The translations under genes and the position numbers were made by a program. From Bradyrhizobium diazoefficiens (GTDB taxonomy: Bacteria > Pseudomonadota > Alphaproteobacteria > Rhizobiales > Xanthobacteraceae), in NCBI RefSeq assembly GCF_016616425.1, contig NZ_CP067101.1:6510001-6574000 (forward strand): a stretch of 64,000 nt of DNA, written 5' to 3'. The number at the start of each line of letters is the position of its first letter. The stretch's first letter is position 1. A model generated the notes under the pieces. It worked only from the letters and a program-made list of their open reading frames with translations. It did not search any database and had not been told where the DNA came from. Positions 38,274 to 47,576 of the stretch are shown here, in pieces.

Positions 38274-41144
38274 TTACGCCGCTGCCCGGCTCAGCTCGGA
38301 GGCGCCGGCGGCGCCCGCGGTCTGCTCCTTCAGCGCCGCGATCAGGCCGGGACGGTCGAATTTGGCGACATAATCGTGGAAGCCGGCCTGGCGGCCGCGC
38401 TCGATCGCCGCCGGCGACACCAGCGCGGACAGGCCGATGATCGGCATCGCGCCGAGATTGTTGTCCGAGCGGATCACTTCGGCGAGCTCGAACCCGTTCA
38501 TGTCCGGCATCTCGATGTCGGTCAGCACCACGTCGAAGCTCTGGGCGCGCAATGCGGCGAGGCCCTCCTGCGCGCCTCCCGCGGTGCGGACGCGGTAGCC
38601 GGCCGCTTTCAGCACCGGGGCCAGCATATTGCGGAAGAACGCGGAGTCGTCGACCAGCAGCACCGACTGCGCGTGCATCGACGGCTTCATCTCCTTGCGG
38701 GTGAACCAGTCGGCGAACGCCATCGGCAAGAAGTGGCCGACGTCGATCACCTCGGTGGCCTGGCCCTTGATCACGGCCGAGCCCAGAATGCCGGAGGCGG
38801 AGCCGCCGACCTCGATGTTGAGCCGTTCCTCGACGATGTCGATGATCTCGTCGACGACGAGGCCCATGGAGCGGCCGTCGTCGGCGAACACCAGGATCGG
38901 CTGGGCGCCCTGGGTCGCGATGGCGACGCCGTCCATGGCGACCAGCGGCATCAGCTGCTCGCGGTACTGCACCATGTAGCGGCCGTTGGAGAACTCGATC
39001 TTGTCGGCCGGCAGCTCTTCCAGGCGGGTGACGAGCCCGAGCGGGACCGCCTTGGGCTGCGACGAGCCGGCGCGGAACACCAGCAGCGAGGTGGTCTGCT
39101 CGCCGCTTCCGATGTGATGGGCCCCGGTCTCGTCGCCCATGTCATGGGCCGAGGAGCCGGCGGCGCCGAGCGCCTTGGCAATGCCGTTGGGATCGATGAT
39201 CATGATCACCGCGCCATCGCCCAGGATGGTGTTGCCGGAGAACATGTCGATGTGACGCAGCTTGGTCGACATCGGCTTGACCACGATTTCTTCGGTGTGG
39301 AACACGCCGTCGACCACGATGCCGAAGGTCTGGCTGCCCACTTGCGTGACCACGATGAAGCCGTTCTCGGGATCGGATGCGGCGCCGTCGTCGATCTTCA
39401 GCAGCTTCTTCAGATGGATCAGCGGCAGCAGCTTGTTGCGCAGGCGCAGCACCGCGGTGTCCTTGATGCGCTCGATGCGGTGCTCGGAGTTGGCGCGGGC
39501 CCGCACCAGCTCGACCACCGAGAGCTGCGGGATCGCAAAGCGGTCGCCGGCGGCCTCCACGATCAGGGCGGAGACGATCGCAAGCGTCAGCGGGATCTTG
39601 ATGGTGACCGAAGATCCCTCGCCGGCCACGCTCTTGATGTCGATGGTGCCGCCGATCTGGTCGATATTGGTGCGCACCACGTCCATGCCGACGCCGCGGC
39701 CGGAGACCGAGGTGATGGCGGCCGCGGTGGAGAAGCCGGGCGCGAAGATGAACTTGTGGATCTGCGCTTCGCTCATCTTCTCCAGCTCGGCCTCGGTGAC
39801 GAGGCCGCTCGAGATCGCCTTGGCCTTGATCTTCTCGGTGTTGAGGCCTCTGCCGTTGTCGGCGATGCAGATGATGATGTGGCCGCCCTCGTGATAGGCG
39901 GACAGGCGGATGGTGCCCTGCTCGCCCTTGCCGGCAGCGAGGCGCTCGGCGGGGGTCTCCAGGCCATGGTCGGCGGAGTTGCGCACCATGTGGGTGAGCG
40001 GGTCCTTGATCAAATCGAGCACCTGGCGGTCGAGCTCGGTGTCGGCGCCGTGCATCTCCAGCTCGATCTGCTTGCCGAGTTCGGATGACAGATCGCGGAC
40101 GATGCGGGGCAGCTTCTGCCAGGCATTGCCGATCGGCTGCATGCGCGTCTTCATGACGCCCTCCTGCAGCTCGGCGGTGACGTTGGACAGCCGCTGCAGC
40201 GGCACCTTGAACTCGGTGTCCTCGTTGCGGCGGGAGATCTCCAGAAGCTGGTTGCGGGTCAGCACCAGCTCGGAGACCATGGTCATCAAATGCTCCAGCG
40301 TATCCACATTGACGCGGATCGACTGGTTGGCGATGCGGTCGCCTTCAACCGCAACCTCGTCGGCCATCGACTTCTTCGGCGCGGCCTTCTCCTTGGCGGC
40401 GGGCTTTGCGGTTTCCTTGGCAGCTTCCTTGGCGACGTCCTTGACCACAGGTGCCGGAGCCGGCTCGGTCGAAACTTCAACCTTGGCAACGGGCACCGGC
40501 GCCTCGATCGCGGTCTCGCGGAAGGCGCGCTCGAGCTCGTCGAGCGAGACTTCGCCCGGACGCAACGGGCGCTCGAGACTCTGCTCGATCAGCGAACCCG
40601 CGGTCATTTGTTTTGCGGGCGCAGCGGCGGCCGGGGCGTCCGGCACCAGCGGCGGGGATTCAGCGACAGCAGCAACGGCGCCAGCCGCGATCGGCTGCGC
40701 CGACGCTGACGGCATCGGCTGCGCCGAGCCTGACACGATCGGCTGCGCCGACGCTGACATGGCCGCCATGCCCTGCTCGACCATCGCTTCCAGCTTGTCG
40801 ATGAGATCGCGGTCGTTGCCCTCCGGCTCGGCTTCGGTCGCCTCCAGGCCGGCCAAAATCTCCTTGATGCGGTCGATCGAGGACAGGATCACCGTCACCG
40901 CCTGCCCGGTCACCGGCATGCCGTCACGGAATTTGCCCATCAGCGTCTCGCCGGCATGCGCCAGCGCTTCCAGACGCGGCAGCCCGAGAAAGCCGCAGGT
41001 GCCTTTGATGGTGTGGACCAGGCGGAAGATGTTATCCAGGATCTTGGCGTTGTTCGGCTCCTGCTCGAACTTCACCAATTGATTGTCCACCGTGTCCAGG
41101 CTCTCGCCGGTCTCCGTCAAAAACTCCCGCAACAGATCATCCAT
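38274..41144 (-). CDS. cheA: Hybrid chemotaxis histidine kinase CheA with two CheW-like domains and a receiver
   Basis: 956-aa kinase. Order: Hpt domain with His44 (RLVHTIKGTCGFLGL); Ala/Pro/Lys-rich linker with 24-bp tandem repeats; dimerisation domain (VNVDTLEHLMTMVSELVLTR); HATPase (DPLTHMVRNSADHGLETPAE; GRGVGMDVVRTNIDQIGG); a first CheW-like domain (FAIPQLSVVELVRA); a second one (LLVFRAGSSQPKAVPLGLV); and a C-terminal receiver (VVLTDIEMPDMNGFELAEVI). The extra receiver may act as a phosphate sink or internal switch. First gene of the che operon. Confidence 0.96.
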   Translation of the reverse strand: MDDLLREFLTETGESLDTVDNQLVKFEQEPNNAKILDNIFRLVHTIKGTCGFLGLPRLEALAHAGETLMGKFRDGMPVTGQAVTVILSSIDRIKEILAGLEATEAEPEGNDRDLIDKLEAMVEQGMAAMSASAQPIVSGSAQPMPSASAQPIAAGAVAAVAESPPLVPDAPAAAAPAKQMTAGSLIEQSLERPLRPGEVSLDELERAFRETAIEAPVPVAKVEVSTEPAPAPVVKDVAKEAAKETAKPAAKEKAAPKKSMADEVAVEGDRIANQSIRVNVDTLEHLMTMVSELVLTRNQLLEISRRNEDTEFKVPLQRLSNVTAELQEGVMKTRMQPIGNAWQKLPRIVRDLSSELGKQIELEMHGADTELDRQVLDLIKDPLTHMVRNSADHGLETPAERLAAGKGEQGTIRLSAYHEGGHIIICIADNGRGLNTEKIKAKAISSGLVTEAELEKMSEAQIHKFIFAPGFSTAAAITSVSGRGVGMDVVRTNIDQIGGTIDIKSVAGEGSSVTIKIPLTLAIVSALIVEAAGDRFAIPQLSVVELVRARANSEHRIERIKDTAVLRLRNKLLPLIHLKKLLKIDDGAASDPENGFIVVTQVGSQTFGIVVDGVFHTEEIVVKPMSTKLRHIDMFSGNTILGDGAVIMIIDPNGIAKALGAAGSSAHDMGDETGAHHIGSGEQTTSLLVFRAGSSQPKAVPLGLVTRLEELPADKIEFSNGRYMVQYREQLMPLVAMDGVAIATQGAQPILVFADDGRSMGLVVDEIIDIVEERLNIEVGGSASGILGSAVIKGQATEVIDVGHFLPMAFADWFTRKEMKPSMHAQSVLLVDDSAFFRNMLAPVLKAAGYRVRTAGGAQEGLAALRAQSFDVVLTDIEMPDMNGFELAEVIRSDNNLGAMPIIGLSALVSPAAIERGRQAGFHDYVAKFDRPGLIAALKEQTAGAAGASELSRAAA
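40691..40762 (-). repeat. 24-bp tandem repeat in the CheA P1 linker
   Basis: Three copies of TCGGCTGCGCCGACGCTGAC plus four variable bases, with two substitutions in the middle copy. They encode repeats of SAQPI/M with short spacers in the disordered linker, where length change is probably tolerated. Confidence 0.75.
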
Positions 41145-41274
41145 GAAAACAGGCCTTCATACAGGAAGGGCGCGCACGAGGCGTGATGCGCCATTTCGGA
41201 ATGGGGCCAGCTTCACCGCAAAGCGTTTAATAATGGTTGAGTATGTGGAAAAGAACGGAACCAACAAAGAGATA

Positions 41275-41301
41275 AGGCGCTCCGGACAAGCCGAAGCGCC
41301 T
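41275..41301 (-). terminator. Hairpin downstream of chpT
   Basis: AGGCGCTcCGG / CCGaAGCGCCT with a 5-base loop. On the minus strand it follows the chpT stop by about 40 bases and is succeeded by TTATCTCTTTG, so termination between chpT and cheA is plausible but the U tract is poor. Confidence 0.45.
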
Positions 41302-41340
41302 CGTAAAGATTCGCTAAAGGAGCCGAGCGCGACGCGCTGT

Positions 41341-41994
41341 TTACGAAGCGGTAACGGTGATGGCTTCGCCTTCCGGCGCGAGCGTCACGGTGAGCCCGCA
41401 GGCCTGCGCCAACAGCCGCGTGTAATAAGGCTGGATCGCATGCGCATCCGCAGCAGGGCCGCGCTCGCCGCTCAGCAGCTCGGAGATGTTCTGCGGCAGG
41501 CGCGCGTTATGCCCGGTCGCGGTGATGCGGAAGCTCATCGTCTCGCCCTCGCCGATCGGATCGACCGTCAGCATGCCGCCGCGCGGGATCGTATGCTGGG
41601 CGACGACCAGCATGTTGAGCAGCAGCTTGACGCGGTTCTTCGGCAGCAGCAGCCGCGGCAGATTCCAGGTGATCGAGCACTTGCCATCCTCGATGTGGCC
41701 GCGCGCCATGGTCTGGGCATCGCCGAGATCGATCTGCGCGCCAGAGGAGCCGGCGGCACCGAAGGCCAGGCGGCAGAACTGCAGGCGGGCGGAGGCCGTC
41801 TTGGCGCTCTTGCGAATCAGGTCAAGCGCGAACTCGCGGTCATCGGGCTTGGGATCGTCGTCCAGCACCTCGAGCCCGTTGACGATGGCGCCGACGGGGC
41901 TGATGAGATCGTGGCAGACCCGCGAGCACAGCAGCGCGGCGAGTTCGAGCATATCGGGAGCAGTAGCGGTCGCGGGCGACGAGGCGTCAGACAT
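41341..41994 (-). CDS. chpT: Histidine phosphotransferase ChpT
   Basis: 217-aa dimeric phosphotransferase carrying phosphate from CckA to CtrA and CpdR. The phosphoacceptor is His28 in LLCSRVCHDLISPVGAIVNG, the ChpT hallmark. The C-terminal half is a degenerate HATPase fold without an ATP lid. ATG 41994 gives MSDASSP; longer frame is unsupported. It lies 196 bp upstream of cheA on the same strand, possibly a separate unit given the hairpin at 41275. Confidence 0.9.
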   Translation of the reverse strand: MSDASSPATATAPDMLELAALLCSRVCHDLISPVGAIVNGLEVLDDDPKPDDREFALDLIRKSAKTASARLQFCRLAFGAAGSSGAQIDLGDAQTMARGHIEDGKCSITWNLPRLLLPKNRVKLLLNMLVVAQHTIPRGGMLTVDPIGEGETMSFRITATGHNARLPQNISELLSGERGPAADAHAIQPYYTRLLAQACGLTVTLAPEGEAITVTAS

Positions 41995-42176
41995 ATAATG
42001 GGGTCCTGGAGGGTTCCTTGGAATTGCACGGCGCTGGACGCCGCGAATCACGCATGCTTGACGGATGCTGTGCGTTCTAACATTCGCGAGCCAGTGCCAG
42101 CTAGCTTGCGATCGATTCGAGGCGGCCATAAAGCCACGGACGAATCAGGGGAAGTGAAATTGCCGATGAATGAGGC

Positions 42177-43007
42177 ATGCAGGTGAAGCGGATCATCGAC
42201 AGCGCAGGCGCATCCGCCCTGATGGCGCCATTGACGACGCTGGTGGTGAAGGCGGGCGAGGCGATCCTTGGCATCAACCGCGCGGCCATGCGGGTCGAGG
42301 GCAAGCAGGACGGCTCGCCGGTCACCGAGGCCGATCTCGCCGCCGACCGCATCATCGCGGAGGGCCTGGCACAGCTCGCAGGCGACGTCCCGACGCTCTC
42401 GGAAGAGCGGACCCTGCTCGCCTCGCCGCCGTTTGAGGCCAGCTTCTTCCTGATCGATCCGCTCGACGGCACCAAGGAATTCGTCGCCGGTCGCGACGAG
42501 TTCACCGTCAACCTCGCCCTCGTGACATCAGGCGTGCCGCTGCTGGGCATCGTCAGCGCGCCCGCTCTCGGCCTGCTCTGGCGCGGCATCGTCGGCCGCG
42601 GCGCCGAGCGCGTGAGGTTCGACGGTGCTACCATCGGTGCGGCCGAACCGATCCACACCCGCAAGCTGCCGGCGCGGGGTGAGCCCTGGATCGCGGCGGT
42701 GAGCCGCTCGCATGGCGATCCCCAGAGCGAGGCCTTCATCGATGACAGACCCAATGCCGTGAGAAAGACCTGCGGCTCGGCCGTGAAATTCGGCCGGATC
42801 GCAGAAGGCAGCGCCGACATCTATCCCCGCTTCGGGCCCACCTGCGAATGGGACGTCGGGGCCGGAGCTGCGGTCGTGACCGCGGCCGGCGGCCGGGTGA
42901 CCGACGGCAGGGGCGGCGAGCTCCGCTTCGGCGAGCGGCACGCCAGCGGCTTCATCATCCCGGAATTCATCGCCTGGGGCGATCCGCAGGCGGTAAGGGG
43001 CTACTGA
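42177..43007 (+). CDS. cysQ: 3'(2'),5'-bisphosphate nucleotidase CysQ
   Basis: 276-aa inositol-monophosphatase-family enzyme that turns PAP into AMP in sulfate assimilation. Metal-site motifs: SEE (75-77), DPLDGT (94-99) and WDVGAGAAVV near the C-terminus. The SPVTEADLAAD segment is typical of CysQ. It is divergent from chpT, and its 3' end overlaps the convergent YHS gene by 7 bp. No other cys genes are nearby. Confidence 0.9.
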   Translation: MQVKRIIDSAGASALMAPLTTLVVKAGEAILGINRAAMRVEGKQDGSPVTEADLAADRIIAEGLAQLAGDVPTLSEERTLLASPPFEASFFLIDPLDGTKEFVAGRDEFTVNLALVTSGVPLLGIVSAPALGLLWRGIVGRGAERVRFDGATIGAAEPIHTRKLPARGEPWIAAVSRSHGDPQSEAFIDDRPNAVRKTCGSAVKFGRIAEGSADIYPRFGPTCEWDVGAGAAVVTAAGGRVTDGRGGELRFGERHASGFIIPEFIAWGDPQAVRGY

Positions 43008-43534
43008 CCGAGCTGTTCCTGCAGCGCCGGCCAGCGCTTGCCTACTTCATAGAGGAACCGCTCGGGGTCGGCGGCGAAGGCGTCACGATTAGCTTCCCGG
43101 CTGAACAGGTAAAGCCGCTGCGCCACGATCGCGAAGAAGCGGGGATTGCCGGCGATGGTGACGCCGCGGGCGATATCGGCGGGATCGTAGCCGCCGAATT
43201 GCGGCCCATAGATTTCGGGATAGGCCAGGAAGGAGGCCCGGTTGCCCTCGTTGCAGAAGCGCCAGACCGCGCCCCAGAGGTTCGCCTCGAACTCTGCTGT
43301 CCCCCGCACGGCCCGGCCATCGACGAAATAAGCGACGGGGTCGAAGCCCTCGATGGCAACGCCAGTGAAGCGATTGGCGACGATCCGCTCGGTGGTGGCA
43401 GCCGCGGCCGGCAACCCCGAGCAGGCGAGCGATATGCCCGACAGCAGGCAGACGAGGAGGCCGATCAAGGCAATTCCGGGGCGCAAAGGGCTATCTTCCT
43501 GCCGTTGTGCCGTCATAGTTGCTGCGGATAACAT
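43001..43534 (-). CDS. YHS-domain secreted protein
   Basis: 177-aa protein with a signal-like segment (IALIGLLVCLLSGISLACSG, possible lipobox SLAC) and a YHS fold (FDPVAYFVDGRAVRGTAEFE; WRFCNEGNRASFLAYPEIYG; GGYDPADIARG). YHS domains often bind metals or haem-like ligands; function unknown. The ATG at 43534 gives the longest form; an ATG at 43516 is an equally good start. Confidence 0.75.
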   Translation of the reverse strand: MLSAATMTAQRQEDSPLRPGIALIGLLVCLLSGISLACSGLPAAAATTERIVANRFTGVAIEGFDPVAYFVDGRAVRGTAEFEANLWGAVWRFCNEGNRASFLAYPEIYGPQFGGYDPADIARGVTIAGNPRFFAIVAQRLYLFSREANRDAFAADPERFLYEVGKRWPALQEQLGQ

Positions 43535-43625
43535 CCGAGTCGAGGGGACATCCGGCGCAACCTAGGGCCGCGCCTGTTGGCGCCAGGTTAAGGAAGCGAC
43601 CGGTTTCGATACCAGGGGTTCTTTT

Positions 43626-44231
43626 ATGACTTTCGCATCACGCCTTGCTGCGCTCGTGCTTGCAGCGATGATCGGCTGGATCGTGCCGGCCTCAGCCCAG
43701 CAGGCGCCGCCACCTGATTTGCCGCCGCCGCAACGGACCCCGTCGCCCAATACTTACGGGCCGGACGAGCTCGTCGGCGCCGGCCACCGTTTCTTCGGCA
43801 ACGTCTCGCGCGGGCTCGCCTCGATCATTGAGAAGGCGGTCAGCCAATGGGGCCTTCCCAACGGCTACATCCTGGGTGAGGAAGGTTCCGGCGCCTTCGT
43901 CGCCGGCCTTCGCTATGGCGAAGGGACGCTCTACACCAAGAACGCCGGCGATCTGCGCGTCTATTGGCAGGGCCCCTCGCTCGGCTTCGACTGGGGCGGC
44001 GACGGCGCGCGAACCATGACGCTGGTCTACAATTTGCCCGCCACCAACGCGATCTACCAGCGCTTCGTCGGCCTCGACGGCTCGGCCTACATCATCGGCG
44101 GCTTCGGCATGACGGCGCTCACTGCCAACAACATCGTGCTGGTGCCGATCCGCTCCGGGCTCGGCCTGCGGCTGGGCGCCAATATCGGCTATCTCAAATA
44201 CACCCCGCGAGCGACCTGGAACCCGTTCTAG
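43626..44231 (+). CDS. eipA: EipA-like periplasmic protein (DUF1134)
   Basis: 201-aa periplasmic protein with a signal peptide (SRLAALVLAAMIGWIVPASAQ), a Pro-rich N-terminus and the DUF1134 barrel (GYILGEEGSGAFVAGLRYGE; NLPATNAIYQRFVGLDGSAY; GLGLRLGANIGYLKYTPRAT). Its Brucella homologue EipA is an envelope-stress protein whose gene is activated by CtrA. Here it lies 9.5 kb from ctrA and 1.6 kb from chpT. A TTAA half-site occurs at about 43589, without a full CtrA box. Confidence 0.85.
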   Translation: MTFASRLAALVLAAMIGWIVPASAQQAPPPDLPPPQRTPSPNTYGPDELVGAGHRFFGNVSRGLASIIEKAVSQWGLPNGYILGEEGSGAFVAGLRYGEGTLYTKNAGDLRVYWQGPSLGFDWGGDGARTMTLVYNLPATNAIYQRFVGLDGSAYIIGGFGMTALTANNIVLVPIRSGLGLRLGANIGYLKYTPRATWNPF

Positions 44232-44351
44232 GGTCTGCTTCTCCCATCCGGTTACGGATCAAGGTTAACGACAGGCCGGGGCTGGCTTTTTGCCGGCGCC
44301 CCATGCCATGGTCGTTGGTGAATTTTTCCTTAAGCTTGGGAGTTCTGGCCC

Positions 44352-45650
44352 ATGGTCGAACCGATCATGTACCTGGCGATCGGTTTCCTGCTCTCGATGC
44401 TCTGCGGGCTCGCCATCGTGCCGCTGGTGCATAACCGCGCGGTGCGCCTGACCACGCGCCGGCTCGAGGCGGCAACGCCGCTGTCGATGGCGGAGATCCA
44501 GGCCGACAAGGACCAGCTCCGCGCCGAATTCGCCATGTCGGCGCGGCGGCTCGAGATGAGCGTCGACCAGCTCAAGAGCAAGACCACGAGCCAGCTCGCC
44601 GAGCTCGGCAAGAAGAGCGACGCCATCAACCGCATGAAGATCGAGCTCGGCGAGAAGAACGCCACGATCTTCGCCCTCGAAGCGCGCGAGAAGGCGGTGA
44701 AGGAGCAGCTCCGCGCCACCGAAGAGGAATTCAACGCCAAGACCCAATCCTTGCGCGAGGCCGAGATCGCGCTGGCCGACAAGCAGGCCGAGCTCGCAAA
44801 GATCAATTCCGAACTGTCCGACCGCTCGATCATGGCGGAGAGCCGCCAGGTCGAGCTGGTCGCGGTGCGCGCGCAGATCGAAGAGCTGAAGAACCGCGTC
44901 GGCGATGCCGAGAAGGAATTTGCCGCCACCCAGGCGCGCCTCGCGCAGGAGCGGACCGAATCCGAGACCGCCTCGCGCGAGCTCGGCGAGGCCCGCGGCC
45001 GGGTCGAGAATCTGAGCCAGCGCGTCACCGAGCTCGATCGCCAGCTCATCGAGCAGGTCAAGGAAGCCGAGATGCTGTCGGGCCGCGTCGCCGACCTCGA
45101 AGGCCGCCTCGCCACCCAGGGCAAGCTGCTCGCCGAGCGCGACTATGAGAACAACCAGCTCCGCCAGATCCACGAGGGCGACGAACGCACCATCAAGGAG
45201 CTGCGCGTCGAGATCGCAGCCTTGAGCGGCGGCAGATCGTCGGCGGCCATGGAGACGCTGCGCGCGGAAAAGACCGCGCTGGAGGAGCAGCTGCGCACCG
45301 CACGCGACGAGCGCGCCAAGCTTCAGCGCGACATCAACGCGATCCAGCAGCAGGCCGAGAGCTCCTGGGCGACCGAGCGCATGGAGAACGCGCTCTTGCG
45401 CGAGCGCATCAACGACATCGCGGCCGAGGTGGCAAAACTCGCGATGCAGCTCGAAGGCCCGAACTCGCCGATCGAGGCGCTGCTCGCCGCCGAGGCCGGC
45501 CAGCCGCCGAAGCCAGCGCCGCGCCCGGCCAACGACGCGGTGACCAATGGCGCGGCAGCGCCGAGCCTGCCCGAGGGCGGCGGAACGCTGGCCGAGCGCA
45601 TCCGGGCGCTGCAGGCCCACGCCTCCCGCGCCCGCCAGCAGGGCGCGTAA
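44352..45650 (+). CDS. Membrane-anchored coiled-coil protein
   Basis: 432-aa protein: one N-terminal membrane helix (PIMYLAIGFLLSMLCGLAIVP) and about 320 residues of heptad-rich coiled coil (for example AREKAVKEQLRATEEEFNAK; ETASRELGEARGRVENLSQR). The C-terminal 70 residues are Pro/Ala/Gly-rich, including EAGQPPKPAPRPANDAV. Known in Rhizobiales as a conserved hypothetical; function unknown. SMC-like composition does not imply SMC function because no ATPase motif is present. Confidence 0.8.
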   Translation: MVEPIMYLAIGFLLSMLCGLAIVPLVHNRAVRLTTRRLEAATPLSMAEIQADKDQLRAEFAMSARRLEMSVDQLKSKTTSQLAELGKKSDAINRMKIELGEKNATIFALEAREKAVKEQLRATEEEFNAKTQSLREAEIALADKQAELAKINSELSDRSIMAESRQVELVAVRAQIEELKNRVGDAEKEFAATQARLAQERTESETASRELGEARGRVENLSQRVTELDRQLIEQVKEAEMLSGRVADLEGRLATQGKLLAERDYENNQLRQIHEGDERTIKELRVEIAALSGGRSSAAMETLRAEKTALEEQLRTARDERAKLQRDINAIQQQAESSWATERMENALLRERINDIAAEVAKLAMQLEGPNSPIEALLAAEAGQPPKPAPRPANDAVTNGAAAPSLPEGGGTLAERIRALQAHASRARQQGA

Positions 45651-45808
45651 GCGCGCGGAAATGCGGTTTCTTCTGCGGTTACCGGATTTTGCGGAAGGTT
45701 TTCCGGTCCCACGGCGCCTGGAAACTTGACACCTTTCGCCTGCACTTCTAAATCGCGGGCTCCGATCTGCCAGCCGGCCGCAAGACCGGCTGCCTGCATG
45801 ATGGTCCC

Positions 45809-45883
45809 GGGCGCATAGCTCAGCGGGAGAGCGTTCCCTTCACACGGGAGAGGTCCAAGGTTCGATCCCTTGTGCGCCCACCA
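45809..45883 (+). tRNA. tRNA-Val (anticodon CAC)
   Basis: 75-nt cloverleaf including an encoded CCA end. Acceptor arms GGGCGCA / TGCGCCC pair exactly; D arm GCTC...GAGC; anticodon loop TTCACAC with CAC at positions 34-36, reading GTG; T arm CAAGG-TTCGATC-CCTTG. Discriminator base is A. Confidence 0.95.
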
Positions 45884-46303
45884 TCCATCGTCCGAAATCT
45901 TTGCCGGTTGCTGACGATCATCGACGGATGGCGTCTTTCGTCGCCGGTCGACCAAAAAGTCGAAAACAACCCCATGCACAGTAGCCGACCTCAATGAGAT
46001 CAATGGGTTACGAATTTTCCGAATTCGTGATTGACCCGTCGGGCAAAGCAGCGGCATGATGGCCGCATCGGGAAGAGGCTACGACACTGGACGACGGGGA
46101 TGCCGCCAGTTGCGCTCAATCGTCCGGTCATAGCTGTTGTCGCGCATCGGATCGTCCTCCGCTGGAACGATCCAATCAGCGAATTAGTGAACATGCACAG
46201 CAATGACAGAGCGAGGAGCGAGAGCGCTTCAAGTCATCGGCTCCGGCGGCAAAGCCGCGTAGAGACCGACGAGAGTCCCGATGGCGACAAATGCTGCCGC
46301 CCC
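45884..46303. other. Gap with no gene seen (tRNA-Val to GreA/B-like gene)
   Basis: 420 bases between the tRNA and the stop of the GreA/B-like gene. Open frames here are short and lack start signals. No repeat, operator or RNA that I can support. Confidence 0.5.
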
Positions 46304-46786
46304 CTACGCGATCGACAATATCTCGATCTGCTGCGCCCCCGATCCCACGACATCGCCGACCGCCTTACCCATCAACGCCTTCGCCACCGGCGCGACGAAC
46401 GAGATCGTCCCCGCCTTCGGGTCGGCTTCGTCCTCGCCGACGATGCGATAGGTCTGCACGCGACCGTCAGTGCGACTGAACGTCACGGTGCTGCCGAAGG
46501 CGACGGTGTCGGTCGAGGTCGGATCGGGAACGACCTGCGCGGTGCGTAAGCGTTCGGTCAGATAGCGGGCGTCGCGCAGGGGCACGGCCGATTGCCGGCG
46601 CTTCTCATTGACGTCCTCAATAGCTTGCGCGGCTTCATAGGCCTCGCGGGCTTGTTGAAGCTGCGTCTGCAGCACCTGCAGGCCTTTTCCGGTGACGAGG
46701 TTTGGATGCGGCGAGATCGGGCGATCCGGCAACAGCGTCTCGGACGCGGTTTCGGCGCTCTCTTCCTTGGTAAAGGCAACGCTCAA
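46304..46786 (-). CDS. GreA/GreB-family transcription elongation factor-like protein
   Basis: 160-aa protein with an N-terminal helical region (LQVLQTQLQQAREAYEAAQA) and a C-terminal GreA/B domain (VAFGSTVTFSRTDGRVQTYR; GEDEADPKAGTISFVAPVAK; GDVVG). It may act on RNA polymerase as a cleavage factor or as an Rnk-like regulator. Start is TTG at 46786, with no alternative ATG in the first 60 codons. Confidence 0.8.
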   Translation of the reverse strand: MSVAFTKEESAETASETLLPDRPISPHPNLVTGKGLQVLQTQLQQAREAYEAAQAIEDVNEKRRQSAVPLRDARYLTERLRTAQVVPDPTSTDTVAFGSTVTFSRTDGRVQTYRIVGEDEADPKAGTISFVAPVAKALMGKAVGDVVGSGAQQIEILSIA

Positions 46787-46843
46787 CTTGGAATCCTGTC
46801 GAACTGTCGGAATGGCGACGCCAGGCGCCGCCGGTTGCCCAGA

Positions 46844-47329
46844 CTATATCTCAAGTTCGACGAAACGACGGAGCTTGAAGACGAGGTCCGGCACGGCCTG
46901 GCGGAACCGCGTTGCGTTCTGGTAGCTGGTCGAGAACGGCGCGAAAGTGATCATCGCGTTCCAGTGCCGGTAGCCGTAGACCGTGACCGAGGCGCCGGTC
47001 GCGGGAAAACCCTCCAGCTTGCGCAGCTCGCCGAGCACGAGATCGGCGATGGCTTCGGCAGGCAGCAACTGCCTGCCATTTCGCGTGGTGACGATTTTCT
47101 GGGGCTGCTCGACCGGCTCGACGGCGGCTGGCGCTGCGTCGGGCGCACCCTCTCGGCCGGTCGATGTCGCCTCCAGGATGGGCGCGACAGCCGCTTCCGT
47201 TCCGTTCGACGGCACTGTCGGCGGACCCTCGGTGAGCGGCGGCGGTGCAACACTGTCTGCGCGCTTGTTGGCTTCGAGGATGCTGCTGATCATGGCCACA
47301 AGGCCGGCATCCTTCATGTCGTCGCTCAT
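46844..47329 (-). CDS. Hypothetical protein
   Basis: 161-aa protein. An N-terminal helix (MKDAGLVAMISSILEANKRA) and a long Pro/Thr/Ala-rich stretch (35-85) precede a C-terminal half with strands such as GASVTVYGYRHWNAMITFA and helices (FRQAVPDLVFKLRRFVELEI). No family recognised. The ATG at 47329 begins MSDDMKDAG; frame continues upstream without support. It lies 57 bp upstream of the GreA/B-like gene. Confidence 0.55.
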   Translation of the reverse strand: MSDDMKDAGLVAMISSILEANKRADSVAPPPLTEGPPTVPSNGTEAAVAPILEATSTGREGAPDAAPAAVEPVEQPQKIVTTRNGRQLLPAEAIADLVLGELRKLEGFPATGASVTVYGYRHWNAMITFAPFSTSYQNATRFRQAVPDLVFKLRRFVELEI

Positions 47330-47576
47330 CACTCCCCCCGGCGCGGCCTGGTCTAAAGCGCGATGAGATTGGGATGAATCATCATCGCGCTTCAGGTTAT
47401 TATTCGAGCATGATCTCGTCGGAAAAAGCGCTTCACACTTTTCCGGATCATGCTCCGGCACTGCTCTCGCAGGTTGCCACCGGGCGTGTGAGATCGGAAG
47501 CCGCCCCCGGCCAACGCCATGCTTCGACGGCACCGGCGGCGCAACGGCTCATCACGTTGCGCTGTCATGCGAACGG

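Noticed and set aside
38376..40088. A 570-codon plus-strand frame opposite cheA
   Set aside because: Antisense shadow of the CheA gene, composition without coding character.
45323..46057. A 244-codon minus-strand frame covering the tRNA-Val gene
   Set aside because: Runs through a perfect tRNA and the antisense of the coiled-coil gene; not a real gene.
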